Positions 1 to 8,495 are shown, counted from the stretch's first letter. The stretch is 64,000 nt of DNA from Streptomyces sp. Je 1-79 (GCF_025195125.1 NZ_JAMGSL010000013.1:135848-199847); one strand, 5' to 3'. Made by a program: numbers and translations. The notes: a model not told the origin generated them from the sequence alone.

Positions 1-1178
1 TGCGGCCCATCGGCCGCAGCGACGCCTCGGGCGGCTACCGCCGCTACGCCTGGACCGGCGCCGACGCCGACTGCCGGCTCTGGTTCCAGATGCAGGCGGA
101 GGCCCGTCGCCTGAACTACGAGGTCGACCGCAACGGCAACCAGTGGGCCTGGCTCGGCGACCCCGCGGCCGGCGACGCCGTCGTCACCGGCTCCCACCTG
201 GACTCCGTGCCCGACGGCGGCGCCTTCGACGGCCCCCTCGGTGTCGTCTCCGCCTTCGCCGCGCTCGACGAACTGCGCTCCCGCGAGGTCCAGTTCAAGC
301 GGCCCTTCGCCATCACCAACTTCGGCGACGAGGAAGGAGCCCGCTTCGGCCTCGCCTGCGTCGGCTCCCGCCTCACCGCCGGCCGGCTGACGAAGGAGCA
401 GGCCCACGAGCTCCGCGACGGCGACGGGATCACCCTCCCGCAGGCCATGGAGGCCGCCGGACACGACCCCGACGCCATCGGCCCCGACCCCGAGCGGCTC
501 GCCCGGATCGGCGCCTTCGTCGAGCTCCACGTCGAACAGGGCCGCGCCCTGGACCTGTCCGGCGACGCCGTCGGCATCGCCTCCGCGATCTGGCCGCACG
601 GCCGCTGGCGGTACGACTTCGCGGGCGAGGCCAACCACGCCGGCACCACCCGCCTCGTCGACCGCCGCGACCCGATGCTCACCTACGCCGAGACCGTCCT
701 CGCCGCCCGCCGCGAGGCCGAACTCGCGGGCGCCGTCGCCACCTTCGGCAAGATCGCCGTCGAGCCCAACGGCGTCAACGCCATCCCCTCCCTCGTCCGC
801 GGCTGGCTCGACGCCCGCGCCGCCGACCAGGGCGCCCTGGACACCGTCATCGCGGGCATCGAGACGGCCTCTCGCGACTACGCGGCCCGTCACGGCATCG
901 ACCTCACCGTCGTACGCGAGTCCTTCACCCCCGTCGTCGAGTTCGCCCACGCCCTGCGGGACGAGATCGCCTCCGTCCTGGGGGAGAAGACCCCGGTCCT
1001 CGGCACCGGCGCCGGACACGACGCGGGTATTTTGTCCGAATCGATCCCGACCGCCATGCTGTTCGTACGGAACCCCACCGGCGTCTCGCACTCCCCGGCC
1101 GAGTTCGCGGCCGAGGACGACTGCGTCGCCGGGGTCCTCGCGCTCGCCGACGTACTGGAAGGACTGGCGTGCAGGTGA
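1..1178 (+). CDS. M20-family allantoate amidohydrolase-like enzyme, 5' truncated
   Basis: The reading frame is open from position 3, so the gene starts outside the window; the first visible residues (GRSDASGGYRRYAWTGADA) are typical of the allantoate amidohydrolase / N-carbamoyl-amino-acid hydrolase branch of peptidase family M20. Metal-binding motifs are visible: GSHLDSVPDGG, DEEGARFG, ELHVEQG and the C-terminal GAGHDAGIL. Family members use a dinuclear metal site to hydrolyse ureido or N-acyl groups in the cytoplasm. The stop overlaps the hutF start region by 10 bases, so the two are translated together. In this histidine-degradation context an N-formylglutamate amidohydrolase role is a reasonable alternative to allantoate use; sequence alone does not decide. 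Confidence 0.9.
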   Translation, partial: RPIGRSDASGGYRRYAWTGADADCRLWFQMQAEARRLNYEVDRNGNQWAWLGDPAAGDAVVTGSHLDSVPDGGAFDGPLGVVSAFAALDELRSREVQFKRPFAITNFGDEEGARFGLACVGSRLTAGRLTKEQAHELRDGDGITLPQAMEAAGHDPDAIGPDPERLARIGAFVELHVEQGRALDLSGDAVGIASAIWPHGRWRYDFAGEANHAGTTRLVDRRDPMLTYAETVLAARREAELAGAVATFGKIAVEPNGVNAIPSLVRGWLDARAADQGALDTVIAGIETASRDYAARHGIDLTVVRESFTPVVEFAHALRDEIASVLGEKTPVLGTGAGHDAGILSESIPTAMLFVRNPTGVSHSPAEFAAEDDCVAGVLALADVLEGLACR

Positions 1179-2563
1179 CGACGTACTGGCTGGAACACGC
1201 CTGGCTCGACACGAACGTCGAGCCGGGCGTGGCCCTGACCGTGACGACGAGCGGCTCCGCCGCGGGAGCGGACGGCCGGGCGAGCGGCTCCGCCGCGGGA
1301 GCTGACGGCCGGATCACGGCGGTACGCACGGGGGTCGACGCCCCGCCCCCCGGCGCCGTCGTCCTGCGCGGCCTGACGATCCCCGGCCTCGCCAACGCCC
1401 ACTCGCACGCCTTCCACCGCGCCCTGCGCTCCACCGTCCAGGTCGGCTCCGGCACCTTCTGGACCTGGCGCGAGGTCATGTACCAGGTCGCGTCCCGGCT
1501 GACCCCGGAGGCGTACCACGCCCTCGCGCGGGCGGTGTACGCCGAGATGGCGCTGGCCGGCATCACGGCCGTCGGCGAGTTCCACTACCTCCACCACACC
1601 CCCGGCGGCACCCCGTACGCCGACCCCAACGCCATGGGCGAGGCCCTCGTCCAGGCGGCGGCCGACGCGGGCATCCGGATCACCCTCCTCGACACGGCGT
1701 ACCTCTCCTCCGGCTTCGGCGCCGCCCCCGACACCCACCAGCTCCGCTTCTCCGACGGCACGGCCGACGCCTGGGCGGAACGGGTCTCGCAGCTCAAGGA
1801 GCGCGAGGGCGTACGCATCGGGGCGGCGATCCACTCCGTACGCGCCGTCCCGGCCGACCAGCTCTCGACGGTGGCGAGCTGGGCGCGCGAGCGGGGCGCA
1901 CCGCTGCACGTCCACCTCTCGGAGCAGACGGCCGAGAACGACGCCTGCCTCGCGGCCCACGGCCGCACCCCGACCCAGCTGCTCGCCGACCACGGTGTCC
2001 TCGGACCGCTGACGACGGGGGTCCACAACACCCACCTCACGGACGCGGACATCGCCCTCATCGGCTCCTCCACGACGGGCACCTGCATGTGCCCGACCAC
2101 CGAACGCGACCTCGCGGACGGCATCGGCCCGGCCGTCGCCCTCCAGCGGGCGGGCTCCCCGCTCTCCCTCGGCAGCGACAGCCACGCGGTCATCGACCTC
2201 CTGGAGGAGGCCAGGGCGATGGAACTGAACGAGCGCCTGCGCTCCCGCACGCGCGGCCACTGGACCGCCGCCGCGCTGCTGCGGGCCGCGACCGCCGACG
2301 GCCACGCGGCCCTCGGCTGGGGTCAGGCGGGCAGCCTGGAGACCGGCGCGCTCGCCGACTTCACGACGATCGCCCTGGACTCGGTCAGGACAGCGGGGCC
2401 GGTACCGCGTCTGGCAGCCGAGACGGCGGTATTCGCAGCGTCGGCCGCGGACGTGCGGCACACGGTCGTGGGCGGCCGTCATGTCGTACGGGACGGGGTC
2501 CACCAGTCCGTACCCGACGTGCCCCGTGCCCTCGCGGACTCGATCGCCGCCCTGCGCGGCTGA
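1169..2563 (+). CDS. hutF: formimidoylglutamate deiminase HutF
   Basis: 464 residues from GTG 1169, overlapping the preceding gene. An amidohydrolase-superfamily enzyme that converts N-formimidoyl-L-glutamate to N-formyl-L-glutamate plus ammonia in histidine breakdown. Visible signatures are the metal-binding PGLANAHSHAFHRAL, the family-typical GTFWTWREVMY, HVHLSEQ, and the late LGSDSHAV aspartate motif. Length agrees with the family (about 450). Oddity: near the N terminus, between about residues 27 and 48, an 11-residue stretch (SGSAAGADGRA) is duplicated in tandem by a 33-bp DNA duplication at 1248-1313; it lies in the variable N-terminal beta-sandwich before the barrel. GTG 1175 is another possible start. 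Confidence 0.93.
   Translation: MQVTTYWLEHAWLDTNVEPGVALTVTTSGSAAGADGRASGSAAGADGRITAVRTGVDAPPPGAVVLRGLTIPGLANAHSHAFHRALRSTVQVGSGTFWTWREVMYQVASRLTPEAYHALARAVYAEMALAGITAVGEFHYLHHTPGGTPYADPNAMGEALVQAAADAGIRITLLDTAYLSSGFGAAPDTHQLRFSDGTADAWAERVSQLKEREGVRIGAAIHSVRAVPADQLSTVASWARERGAPLHVHLSEQTAENDACLAAHGRTPTQLLADHGVLGPLTTGVHNTHLTDADIALIGSSTTGTCMCPTTERDLADGIGPAVALQRAGSPLSLGSDSHAVIDLLEEARAMELNERLRSRTRGHWTAAALLRAATADGHAALGWGQAGSLETGALADFTTIALDSVRTAGPVPRLAAETAVFAASAADVRHTVVGGRHVVRDGVHQSVPDVPRALADSIAALRG
1248..1313 (+). repeat. 33-bp in-frame tandem duplication inside hutF
   Basis: Two adjacent 33-nt copies (1248-1280 and 1281-1313) differ at only two positions. Each encodes 11 residues, so the reading frame is kept. 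Confidence 0.9.
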
Positions 2564-2589
2564 AGCGGCTGAAGGAGAGACCTCTCATC

Positions 2590-3837
2590 ATGAACACCGG
2601 CCCCGCGGCGAGGAACAACCCGGCGGCGACCTCCGGCCCCACGAGCGCGAACAGCGCCGTGGCGACGGCCGCGACCGCCATCGTCAACATCGCAAGCCTG
2701 GTCACCAACGATCCCTCCCTCGGTGATCGATCTCCCCTGGGTCTGATCCAGGACGCGGCCGTCGTCATCGACGGCGACCGTGTCGTCTGGGTCGGTGAAT
2801 CCAGCAAAGCACCCGCCACTGACAACCGGGTCGACGCCGGTGGCCGGGCGGTGATCCCGGGGTTCGTGGACTCCCACTCGCACCTGGTCTTCGCGGGCGA
2901 CCGCACGGCGGAGTTCAACGCGCGGATGTCCGGCCAGGCGTACAAGGCGGGCGGCATCCGCACGACGGTGGCGGCGACCCGCGCGGCGAGCGACGAGGCA
3001 CTCTCGGCGAACGTCGCCCGCTACCTGCGCGAGGCCCTCACCCAGGGCACGACCACCTTCGAGACGAAGTCCGGCTACGGCCTGACGGTCGAGGACGAGG
3101 CGCGCGCCCTGCGCATCGCCGCCGCGCACACCGACGAGGTCACCTACCTCGGCGCCCACATCGTCCCGCCCGACTACGCCGACGACCCGGCCGCGTACGT
3201 GGACCTCGTCACCGGCGAGATGCTCGACGCCTGTGCGCCGTACGCCCGTTGGGTCGACGTCTTCTGCGAGAAGGGCGCCTTCGACGGGGACCAGGCGCGG
3301 GCGATCCTCACCGCCGGCAAGGCGAGGGGCCTGCACCCGCGGGTCCACGCCAACCAGCTCTCGTACGGCCCCGGTGTCCAGCTCGCGGTGGAGCTGGACG
3401 CGGCGAGCGCGGACCACTGCACGCACCTCACGGACGCCGACGTCGACGCGCTGGCCTCGGGCAACACCGTCGCCACGCTGCTGCCCGGCGCCGAGTTCTC
3501 CACCCGCGCCGAGTGGCCGGACGCCCGCCGCCTCCTGGACGCGGGCGTGACCGTGGCCCTGTCGACGGACTGCAACCCGGGCTCGTCCTTCACCTCGTCC
3601 GTGCCGTTCTGCATCGCGCTGGCGGTACGGGACATGGGGATGACTCCGGACGAGGCCGTCTGGTCGGCCACGGCCGGCGGCGCCGCGGCCCTGCGCCGCG
3701 CGGACGTCGGCCACCTCACCCCGGGCTCCGCCGCGGACCTCACGATCCTGGACGCCCCGTCCCACGTGCACCTGGCCTACCGCCCGGGCGTCCCCCTGGT
3801 CACCGAGGTCTGGCGCCACGGGGCCCGGGTGATCTGA
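2590..3837 (+). CDS. hutI: imidazolonepropionase HutI
   Basis: 415 residues from ATG 2590, preceded by a good ribosome site (AAGGAGAG, 2573-2580). Hydrolyses 4-imidazolone-5-propionate to N-formimidoyl-L-glutamate, the substrate of HutF encoded just upstream. Amidohydrolase fold: metal ligands in GFVDSHSHLVFAGDR, then the TTFETKSGYGL loop, HANQLSYGPG, DHCTHLTD and LSTDCNPGSS. The first ~30 residues are rich in Ala, Thr and Asn and look longer than usual; a shorter version could start inside them, but no better ribosome site is seen. It is the last gene of the hut operon, followed by a strong terminator. Confidence 0.95.
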   Translation: MNTGPAARNNPAATSGPTSANSAVATAATAIVNIASLVTNDPSLGDRSPLGLIQDAAVVIDGDRVVWVGESSKAPATDNRVDAGGRAVIPGFVDSHSHLVFAGDRTAEFNARMSGQAYKAGGIRTTVAATRAASDEALSANVARYLREALTQGTTTFETKSGYGLTVEDEARALRIAAAHTDEVTYLGAHIVPPDYADDPAAYVDLVTGEMLDACAPYARWVDVFCEKGAFDGDQARAILTAGKARGLHPRVHANQLSYGPGVQLAVELDAASADHCTHLTDADVDALASGNTVATLLPGAEFSTRAEWPDARRLLDAGVTVALSTDCNPGSSFTSSVPFCIALAVRDMGMTPDEAVWSATAGGAAALRRADVGHLTPGSAADLTILDAPSHVHLAYRPGVPLVTEVWRHGARVI

Positions 3838-3874
3838 CGGGCCCTTCCGGGGTGCCCCATCCCTGACCGACGTC

Positions 3875-3907
3875 GGGCCGCCGCCTCCGATCCGGAGGCG
3901 GCGGCCC
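3875..3907 (+). terminator. strong hairpin after hutI
   Basis: Perfect 15-bp stem (3875-3889 with 3893-3907) and a 3-nt loop, between the convergent hutI and the FG-GAP gene; it can serve both. Confidence 0.85.
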
Positions 3908-3940
3908 GCGCGTGTGCTGGTGAGACGAGGAGGCGCACGA

Positions 3941-4882
3941 CTACAGCAGGTTGTAGTTCTGGAACCCGTAGCCGATCTTGACCGGCTTCTGGAACGGGGC
4001 CTGGGCGTCGCCCGTGCCCGAGTAACGGAGCAGCTCGCCGTTGGGCTTGCGCGCGACCAGGTCCGTCCTGCCGTCGGCGTCGAGGTCGCCGACCGAGAGC
4101 AGCCGGTCGTACGCGTTCCAGCCGGCGCCGATCGTCGTACGGGCGGCGAAGGGCGCCTTGTAGTTGCCGGTGCCCTTGTACAGCCACAGGACGCCGGACC
4201 TGTCCCGGGCGACGATGTCGGCCTTGCCGTCACCGGTGAGATCGCCCTGGCCGGCGAGCTGGGTGTACTGCCCCCAGCCACCGCCGATCCGCGTGCGCGC
4301 GGTCACTCTGCCGTCGGCGTAGCCCTGGTAGCCCCACAGCACACCGGCCTTGTCGAGGCCGATCAGGTCGGCCTCCTGGGCGCCGCCGATGCTGCCGGGG
4401 GAGAGGACGGAGGTGTAGATGTTCCAGCCCCGGCCGGTCTGCGTGCTGTGGTGCACCAAGTCGTCGTCGATCCAGCCGAAGGTGAGCTCTCCGTCCTTGC
4501 GGAGATGCCAGGTTCCGTCGCTGTACCCGTCCTTGTCGTTGTCGACGTAGATCGAGTCGGCGAAGGCCTCGAAGTCGACTCCCACCTCGTACCGAGGAGC
4601 GAAGCCGCCGGTGCGGTTCGGGTAGTAGTGGTACAGCACGCCGCTCTGCTTGTGGACGGCGGTCATCGTGAACGTGGGCGTCTCCACCGGGGCGTCGGCG
4701 GCAGCGGCCGCGCGCGCCCCCGGGGTCGCCCGGACGTCCTGGGCCCGCTGCTCGGCGGAGACGGCGGAAGCGGCCGGGTCGTCGGCGGCGAAGGCGCTCC
4801 CGGCCGTGGCGGCGGTCGCGAGGGTGACGACGGTGGCGGCGAGCGCGCCCCGAAGCGCACGCCGACGTCGATTGATGATCAT
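3941..4882 (-). CDS. secreted FG-GAP/VCBS-repeat protein
   Basis: 313 residues. An Arg-rich start (MIINRRRRALRG) followed by a hydrophobic stretch ending in AGSAFA-ADD is a classical Sec signal peptide with cleavage near residue 32. After a ~100-residue N-terminal part the C-terminal half holds repeated blocks with Ca-binding-like loops: DLTGDGKADIVARD, DLDADGRTDLVARK and the related AQEADLIGLD, each followed by G-L-WLYKGTG-type strands. This is the FG-GAP/VCBS beta-propeller repeat, here three to four blades, too few for a full propeller on its own. Probably an extracellular binding or carbohydrate-related protein; no catalytic domain is recognised. It stands alone and converges with hutI. 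Confidence 0.85.
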   Translation of the reverse strand: MIINRRRRALRGALAATVVTLATAATAGSAFAADDPAASAVSAEQRAQDVRATPGARAAAAADAPVETPTFTMTAVHKQSGVLYHYYPNRTGGFAPRYEVGVDFEAFADSIYVDNDKDGYSDGTWHLRKDGELTFGWIDDDLVHHSTQTGRGWNIYTSVLSPGSIGGAQEADLIGLDKAGVLWGYQGYADGRVTARTRIGGGWGQYTQLAGQGDLTGDGKADIVARDRSGVLWLYKGTGNYKAPFAARTTIGAGWNAYDRLLSVGDLDADGRTDLVARKPNGELLRYSGTGDAQAPFQKPVKIGYGFQNYNLL

Positions 4883-4945
4883 GGAAGGACCCCCTGGGGT
4901 GGCGCTACGGCACAGGGTCGCGTGCCGTCGGTGACCAGCAGGCTC

Positions 4946-5818
4946 TCACGAGGGGGGCGTGGGGTATGGGTCAGGTCCGGGGTGTCCGGGGCCTCTCGGG
5001 TCGCAGTCGGCGCACAGTCCCTCCTCCGCCCCGCGGAACGCCCGGTCGCAGCGGTCGCAGTTCTGGAGCGGCAGGATCGTGGGGGCCTCCGGTGCGGGTG
5101 GCAGCTCCGGGGGAAGCCACTCGCGGAGCCGATGGGCCAGGAGCCGGGCGGGCCAGCGGATGGTCCCGGTGGGCAGCGCGCCGGCGAGCGTGCGGGCGAC
5201 GGCGGCGGGTGTGACGTCCCGCTCCAGCCACCGCTGCACCTCCGGCGCCAGGCGCCGTACGTCGCTCTCGGAGAGCAGCAGCCGGGGCTCGCGCTGCCGG
5301 AGACCGGCGAGGAGCGCGGCGGCGGGCTTCAACTCCTCGGTGAGCTCGGGCACTTCCGTCCCGGACGGCGACGGCTCCACGGGGCGCCGGGCGGGACGAA
5401 CGCCCGCATCGTCGGCCGCGCGCGGCGGTTCCGGACGCGGCTCGCGCCGTACGGGACGGGAGCGCTTGACCAGGTCGACGGGGTGCGGGTTCTCGTACCA
5501 GGTCGTGACGGTCGCGAGCTTGGCGTTCTCGCCCCGCACCACCTGCCGCCTCAGATACCCGGCGGCCTCCAGCTCGCGCAGGGCCCCGGCGATCCGGGAC
5601 TCGCCCTCCCGGAAGCGATGGGCGAGCACCTTGATGCCGACGAGGGCGCCGTCGGGCAGCGACTGGATGTAGACGCCGACACCGATCGCGCAGGCGGAGA
5701 GCTCTTCGTGCTGGGCGAGATGGTTGCCCACAACGGTGAACTTCTCGTCGTGACGGTGACGTACGTGCGTCACACCGGCGCGGGCGGACAAGCCCGTACT
5801 AAACTGCGTAGCAGTCAT
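4946..5818 (-). CDS. winged-helix DNA-binding protein with C-terminal zinc-ribbon-like motif
   Basis: 290 residues. Residues about 25-110 (EKFTVVGNHLAQHEELS through GESRIAGALRELEAAGYLRR) look like a winged helix-turn-helix found in many Streptomyces regulators and plasmid-type replication proteins. The middle is a proline/arginine-rich linker, then a second helical block, and the C terminus carries a CDRCDRAF...LCADCDP four-cysteine cluster that could bind zinc. The exact role is unknown; a transcription factor is the simplest reading. Codon usage matches the surroundings. The region upstream holds an unusual palindrome (5989-6005) that could be an operator. Confidence 0.75.
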   Translation of the reverse strand: MTATQFSTGLSARAGVTHVRHRHDEKFTVVGNHLAQHEELSACAIGVGVYIQSLPDGALVGIKVLAHRFREGESRIAGALRELEAAGYLRRQVVRGENAKLATVTTWYENPHPVDLVKRSRPVRREPRPEPPRAADDAGVRPARRPVEPSPSGTEVPELTEELKPAAALLAGLRQREPRLLLSESDVRRLAPEVQRWLERDVTPAAVARTLAGALPTGTIRWPARLLAHRLREWLPPELPPAPEAPTILPLQNCDRCDRAFRGAEEGLCADCDPRGPGHPGPDPYPTPPS

Positions 5819-5988
5819 CGGGAAGCTCTTCTCTTCCTACGTGATCAGGCCCTCGGCCGGGATGCCAGTCCCGCCGGGGGCCGAATTCGTTTGCGGCATA
5901 TGCAAGTTGGCGCGACCGTACCGCGCCGACCAGGTGTTCTGCCACTAAGTCACCCGATGGTGTGAGGCGTCGGGTTTGGATGGAAGTG

Positions 5989-6005
5989 GTACTTGCCCCA
6001 AGTAC
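5989..6005. promoter_or_regulatory. palindrome GTACTTG-N3-CAAGTAC, possible operator
   Basis: Perfect 7-bp inverted repeat with a 3-nt spacer, in an AT-richer 268-bp gap (5819-6086) between the wHTH gene and the HD gene. The arms are A/T-containing and short, so an operator is more likely than a terminator. No other function is visible in this gap. Confidence 0.4.
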
Positions 6006-6086
6006 TTTCAACGGGATGTCGTGGAACGCCGGTTCACCCGAAACCGGGTCGCGTCCTACCGGGATCCGGGGGCCCCGGACGCACCC

Positions 6087-6671
6087 TCAGCCCCGCGGCT
6101 CCCCGAGAGCCGCGCGCAGCCAGTCCAGGCTGTCCTGGCCGAGGAGTTCGTCCGCCAGGCGTCGTGCCGTGTCGGTGACGATCCTGCCGCGGCTGTTGTC
6201 GATCCACCGCTGGGCGTTCTCGTACCCCTGTGCCTTGTACTCGATGCCCTGCAGCAGGCACTCCAGCTTGTCCGCGTCCCGCGCGCACACCGCTTCGGGC
6301 GATTCCTTGGCCTCGTACTCCTCGACTAGATCGTGGATCGCGGAGGCGAGGACCTCGGGCATGCCGGCCGTCTGATCAGCCGTGACGTCGCGGGGATCGG
6401 CAGCCGTCGAGTACTTCTTGCCGAGGTAGTTGACGTCGCCCGTCCGGGCCTCCTGGGTGTCGTGCCACACCGCCAGGAACGCGGCACGGGCGGGGTCGGC
6501 GCCTTCGAGCTTCGCGATGACCGAGGCGATCAGAGCGGTCCGCCAGGAGTGCTCCGCAACGCTCTCCGGATCACGGACACCGGCCATCCACCAGCCGGTG
6601 CGCCGTGCGTTCTTGAGGGTCCCCGCCTCGAACAGGAAGTGCGCCACCGCGGAAAGGTCCTCGTCAGCCAC
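6087..6671 (-). CDS. HD-domain phosphohydrolase (HDDC2/YfbR-like)
   Basis: 194 residues from GTG 6671, chosen because GAGAGGAGA lies at the right distance upstream; the open frame extends further but has no homology-like sequence there. Metal ligands of the HD superfamily are visible as EHSWRT (His), AVWHDTQEARTGDV (His-Asp) and ARDADKLECLL (Asp), the pattern of HDDC2/YfbR 5'-deoxynucleotidases, which dephosphorylate nucleoside monophosphates. Length fits the family. The gene lies 13 nt after the stop of the XRE regulator on the same strand, so they form an operon and the hydrolase may act with, or be controlled by, that regulator. Confidence 0.88.
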   Translation of the reverse strand: MADEDLSAVAHFLFEAGTLKNARRTGWWMAGVRDPESVAEHSWRTALIASVIAKLEGADPARAAFLAVWHDTQEARTGDVNYLGKKYSTAADPRDVTADQTAGMPEVLASAIHDLVEEYEAKESPEAVCARDADKLECLLQGIEYKAQGYENAQRWIDNSRGRIVTDTARRLADELLGQDSLDWLRAALGEPRG

Positions 6672-6684
6672 CGTGCGTCTCCTC

Positions 6685-7803
6685 TCACGCCTCGGCGAGG
6701 CGGATCGCGTACCGGATGCCTTCGAGCTCGCGACGCGCCCGCGTCGACAGCTCGGTGCCATCCAACATCATCGGGAGCCGGTCACGCAGGGACCGTGTCG
6801 CAGGCAGGCCACGCTTCAGCAGGTCTGGCCGGGAAGCGATCAGGGACCACAGGGTGTGGACGTTGAGCTCGAAGAATCCGTGGTTCGGCGTCAACCCGCG
6901 AACCAGGTGCCCCATCAGTCTCTCTCCACGCCAGGAGCCCCAGCCTGACTGGGCGATGAAGTCGTCGGAGAGCTCTACATGGGCGGATTCGCCGACCCAG
7001 TACGCCCAATAGTTCAGGTTCGCCGTCTCGCTGGCGTCGCTCGCGGCGAGGGTGGAAGAGATGAAATGGACCATGCGCTCCCGATCGCCGTGTCGGGCGG
7101 CCACCGTGGCGACGGAACGGTCGTTGAGCCATCGGGAGAGCCAGTCGTCCGGCCGTTCCGTCCGTTGCTGGTGCGCCAGCCACGGCGTGGTGTCGGACGA
7201 CTCGTCGTAACCCGCGAGGTAGAGGGCCTGACGGCGGAGGAGGAACTGATCCGGTCTGCGGGCGCGCTCAGCGGTTTCCCGCATCAGCGCGAAGAACCGC
7301 CCGCGTTCCGCTGCGGTGAGTCCCGGCCCCGCAGGGACCGGACCACGCCGGGGGCGTGGAGCGGGCGGCAGGGAACGCAGCGGAGTCGGCGGCACTCCGT
7401 TGAGCGGCCACGACACCAGCTCGACGAGGTCACGCTGGAGGACCCAGGCGCCGAGCGGATTGTCGGCGAGAGGCGCCTCGCGGCCCAGTAACCGAACCAG
7501 TAGTACGTCTGCCTCCAAGGCCCGTTGCAGGGTCGACAGGAGGGCAGGCGGTGAACCTTCGCGCAGGAAGATCGCCTGGTTGGCGAGCATCTGGCCGACG
7601 GGCAGAGCGGTCAGAGGGCGCCGGCCCGACTCCCAGCCGGCGACGGTGTCGATCGCGACCCTCAGCACCTCCGCGAGGCTCTCCTGAGTGTGGCCGAGTT
7701 GTTCTCGCACGACCCGGAGGACAGAGCCGGCGACGGAACACCGGGGAGCTTGGCGGTGGATTCCCCGACCCCTGGTCGGGGTTGTCTGCGCGTTGTCGAA
7801 CAC
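6685..7803 (-). CDS. XRE-family transcriptional regulator with a TTA codon
   Basis: 372 residues. The N-terminal helix-turn-helix (LGHTQESLAEVL, then TVAGWESGRRPL, residues about 30-70) is a clear Cro/C1-type DNA-binding domain. The remaining ~300 residues are helical, with PDDWLSRWLNDRS and AYWVGES segments found in a family of large Streptomyces XRE regulators of unknown ligand. Leu105 is encoded by TTA (complement of 7489-7491), the rarest Streptomyces codon, read only by the bldA tRNA, so full-length translation probably needs bldA. It is divergent from the recombinase-like gene at 7935 and heads the operon with the HD hydrolase. Confidence 0.85.
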   Translation of the reverse strand: MFDNAQTTPTRGRGIHRQAPRCSVAGSVLRVVREQLGHTQESLAEVLRVAIDTVAGWESGRRPLTALPVGQMLANQAIFLREGSPPALLSTLQRALEADVLLVRLLGREAPLADNPLGAWVLQRDLVELVSWPLNGVPPTPLRSLPPAPRPRRGPVPAGPGLTAAERGRFFALMRETAERARRPDQFLLRRQALYLAGYDESSDTTPWLAHQQRTERPDDWLSRWLNDRSVATVAARHGDRERMVHFISSTLAASDASETANLNYWAYWVGESAHVELSDDFIAQSGWGSWRGERLMGHLVRGLTPNHGFFELNVHTLWSLIASRPDLLKRGLPATRSLRDRLPMMLDGTELSTRARRELEGIRYAIRLAEA

Positions 7804-7934
7804 GATGTCCCCTTCGCGTGCCGACCGGCCTTGATGAACCCGTACCGGTGGTCACTTCAAGCCCGTGTCGCCCCTTCGTACCGTGGTGCCACCAGCCGAT
7901 GGACGACAACTCAGCGTAGTGGAAGGGGCACGCA

Positions 7935-8432
7935 ATGAAAGCCGATGCCGAGGAGACCCGGGCGTACGCCAAGGAGCGGAAGACGACGAGAGCCTTTCTC
8001 TACGACCGCCACGCCACCACCATCACGGCTGCTCTCGACATCCGGCTCGCTCGCTGCCGCGCGTATGCCGAACAGCAGGGTTGGGAGATCGCCGGCACGT
8101 GGGTCGACCTCGGAGATCACGCGCTCTCCGACGCACGGCCGCAGTTCAGCGCGCTGTGCCGTGCGATGGCCGCCACGCCCGGACCGGTCGTGTGCCTCGT
8201 CGACGACCTCGACCGGCTGAACCGCTCGGCGGGGCACCGGGCGGTCATGCGGCGCCGCGTCGGTTCGGCCGGTGGGTACTGCGCGACGGCGTCCGGTGGG
8301 ACCGACCGAGCTGACGGCCTGCCGAGCCCGTCGGAGGGGGCCGCCGGTGATCCCTTCGGGACCCTGGAGAGCCTCCAGTGGCTCCAGGACTCCCGCGACG
8401 CCCGCGAACACGACCGCCGGGCGCATGGGTGA
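7935..8432 (+). CDS. divergent serine-recombinase-like N-terminal domain protein, catalytic serine lost
   Basis: 165 residues from ATG 7935 after GGAAGGGG. Residues 19-100 follow the resolvase N-terminal pattern: strand AFLYDR, helix with LARCRAYAEQQGWEI, then TWVDLGDHALSDARPQF, and VVCLVDDLDRLNR, matching the D-x-G-x-S...RP-x-F...V-x-x-x-D-R-L-x-R layout of serine recombinases. Where the family has Y-x-R-x-S the sequence reads YDRHA, so the nucleophile appears to be alanine (residue 27). There is no zinc-ribbon or large DNA-binding domain; the C-terminal 60 residues are low complexity. Not likely an active recombinase; a DNA-binding, regulatory or vestigial role is possible. Confidence 0.6.
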   Translation: MKADAEETRAYAKERKTTRAFLYDRHATTITAALDIRLARCRAYAEQQGWEIAGTWVDLGDHALSDARPQFSALCRAMAATPGPVVCLVDDLDRLNRSAGHRAVMRRRVGSAGGYCATASGGTDRADGLPSPSEGAAGDPFGTLESLQWLQDSRDAREHDRRAHG

Positions 8433-8495
8433 GGCGGCGTGAACGACGCCATCACCTGGCCGACCTGACCCGCGCGGCGTGCCCGGGCCGGGAGC

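Noticed and set aside
4650..4934. Plus-strand small frame opposite the FG-GAP gene start
   Set aside because: It is the complement of the signal-peptide region of the FG-GAP protein and has no ribosome site.
7935..8432. Integrated element or prophage marked by the recombinase-like gene
   Set aside because: No second recombinase domain, att-like direct repeats, phage genes or composition change around it; the catalytic serine is also missing.
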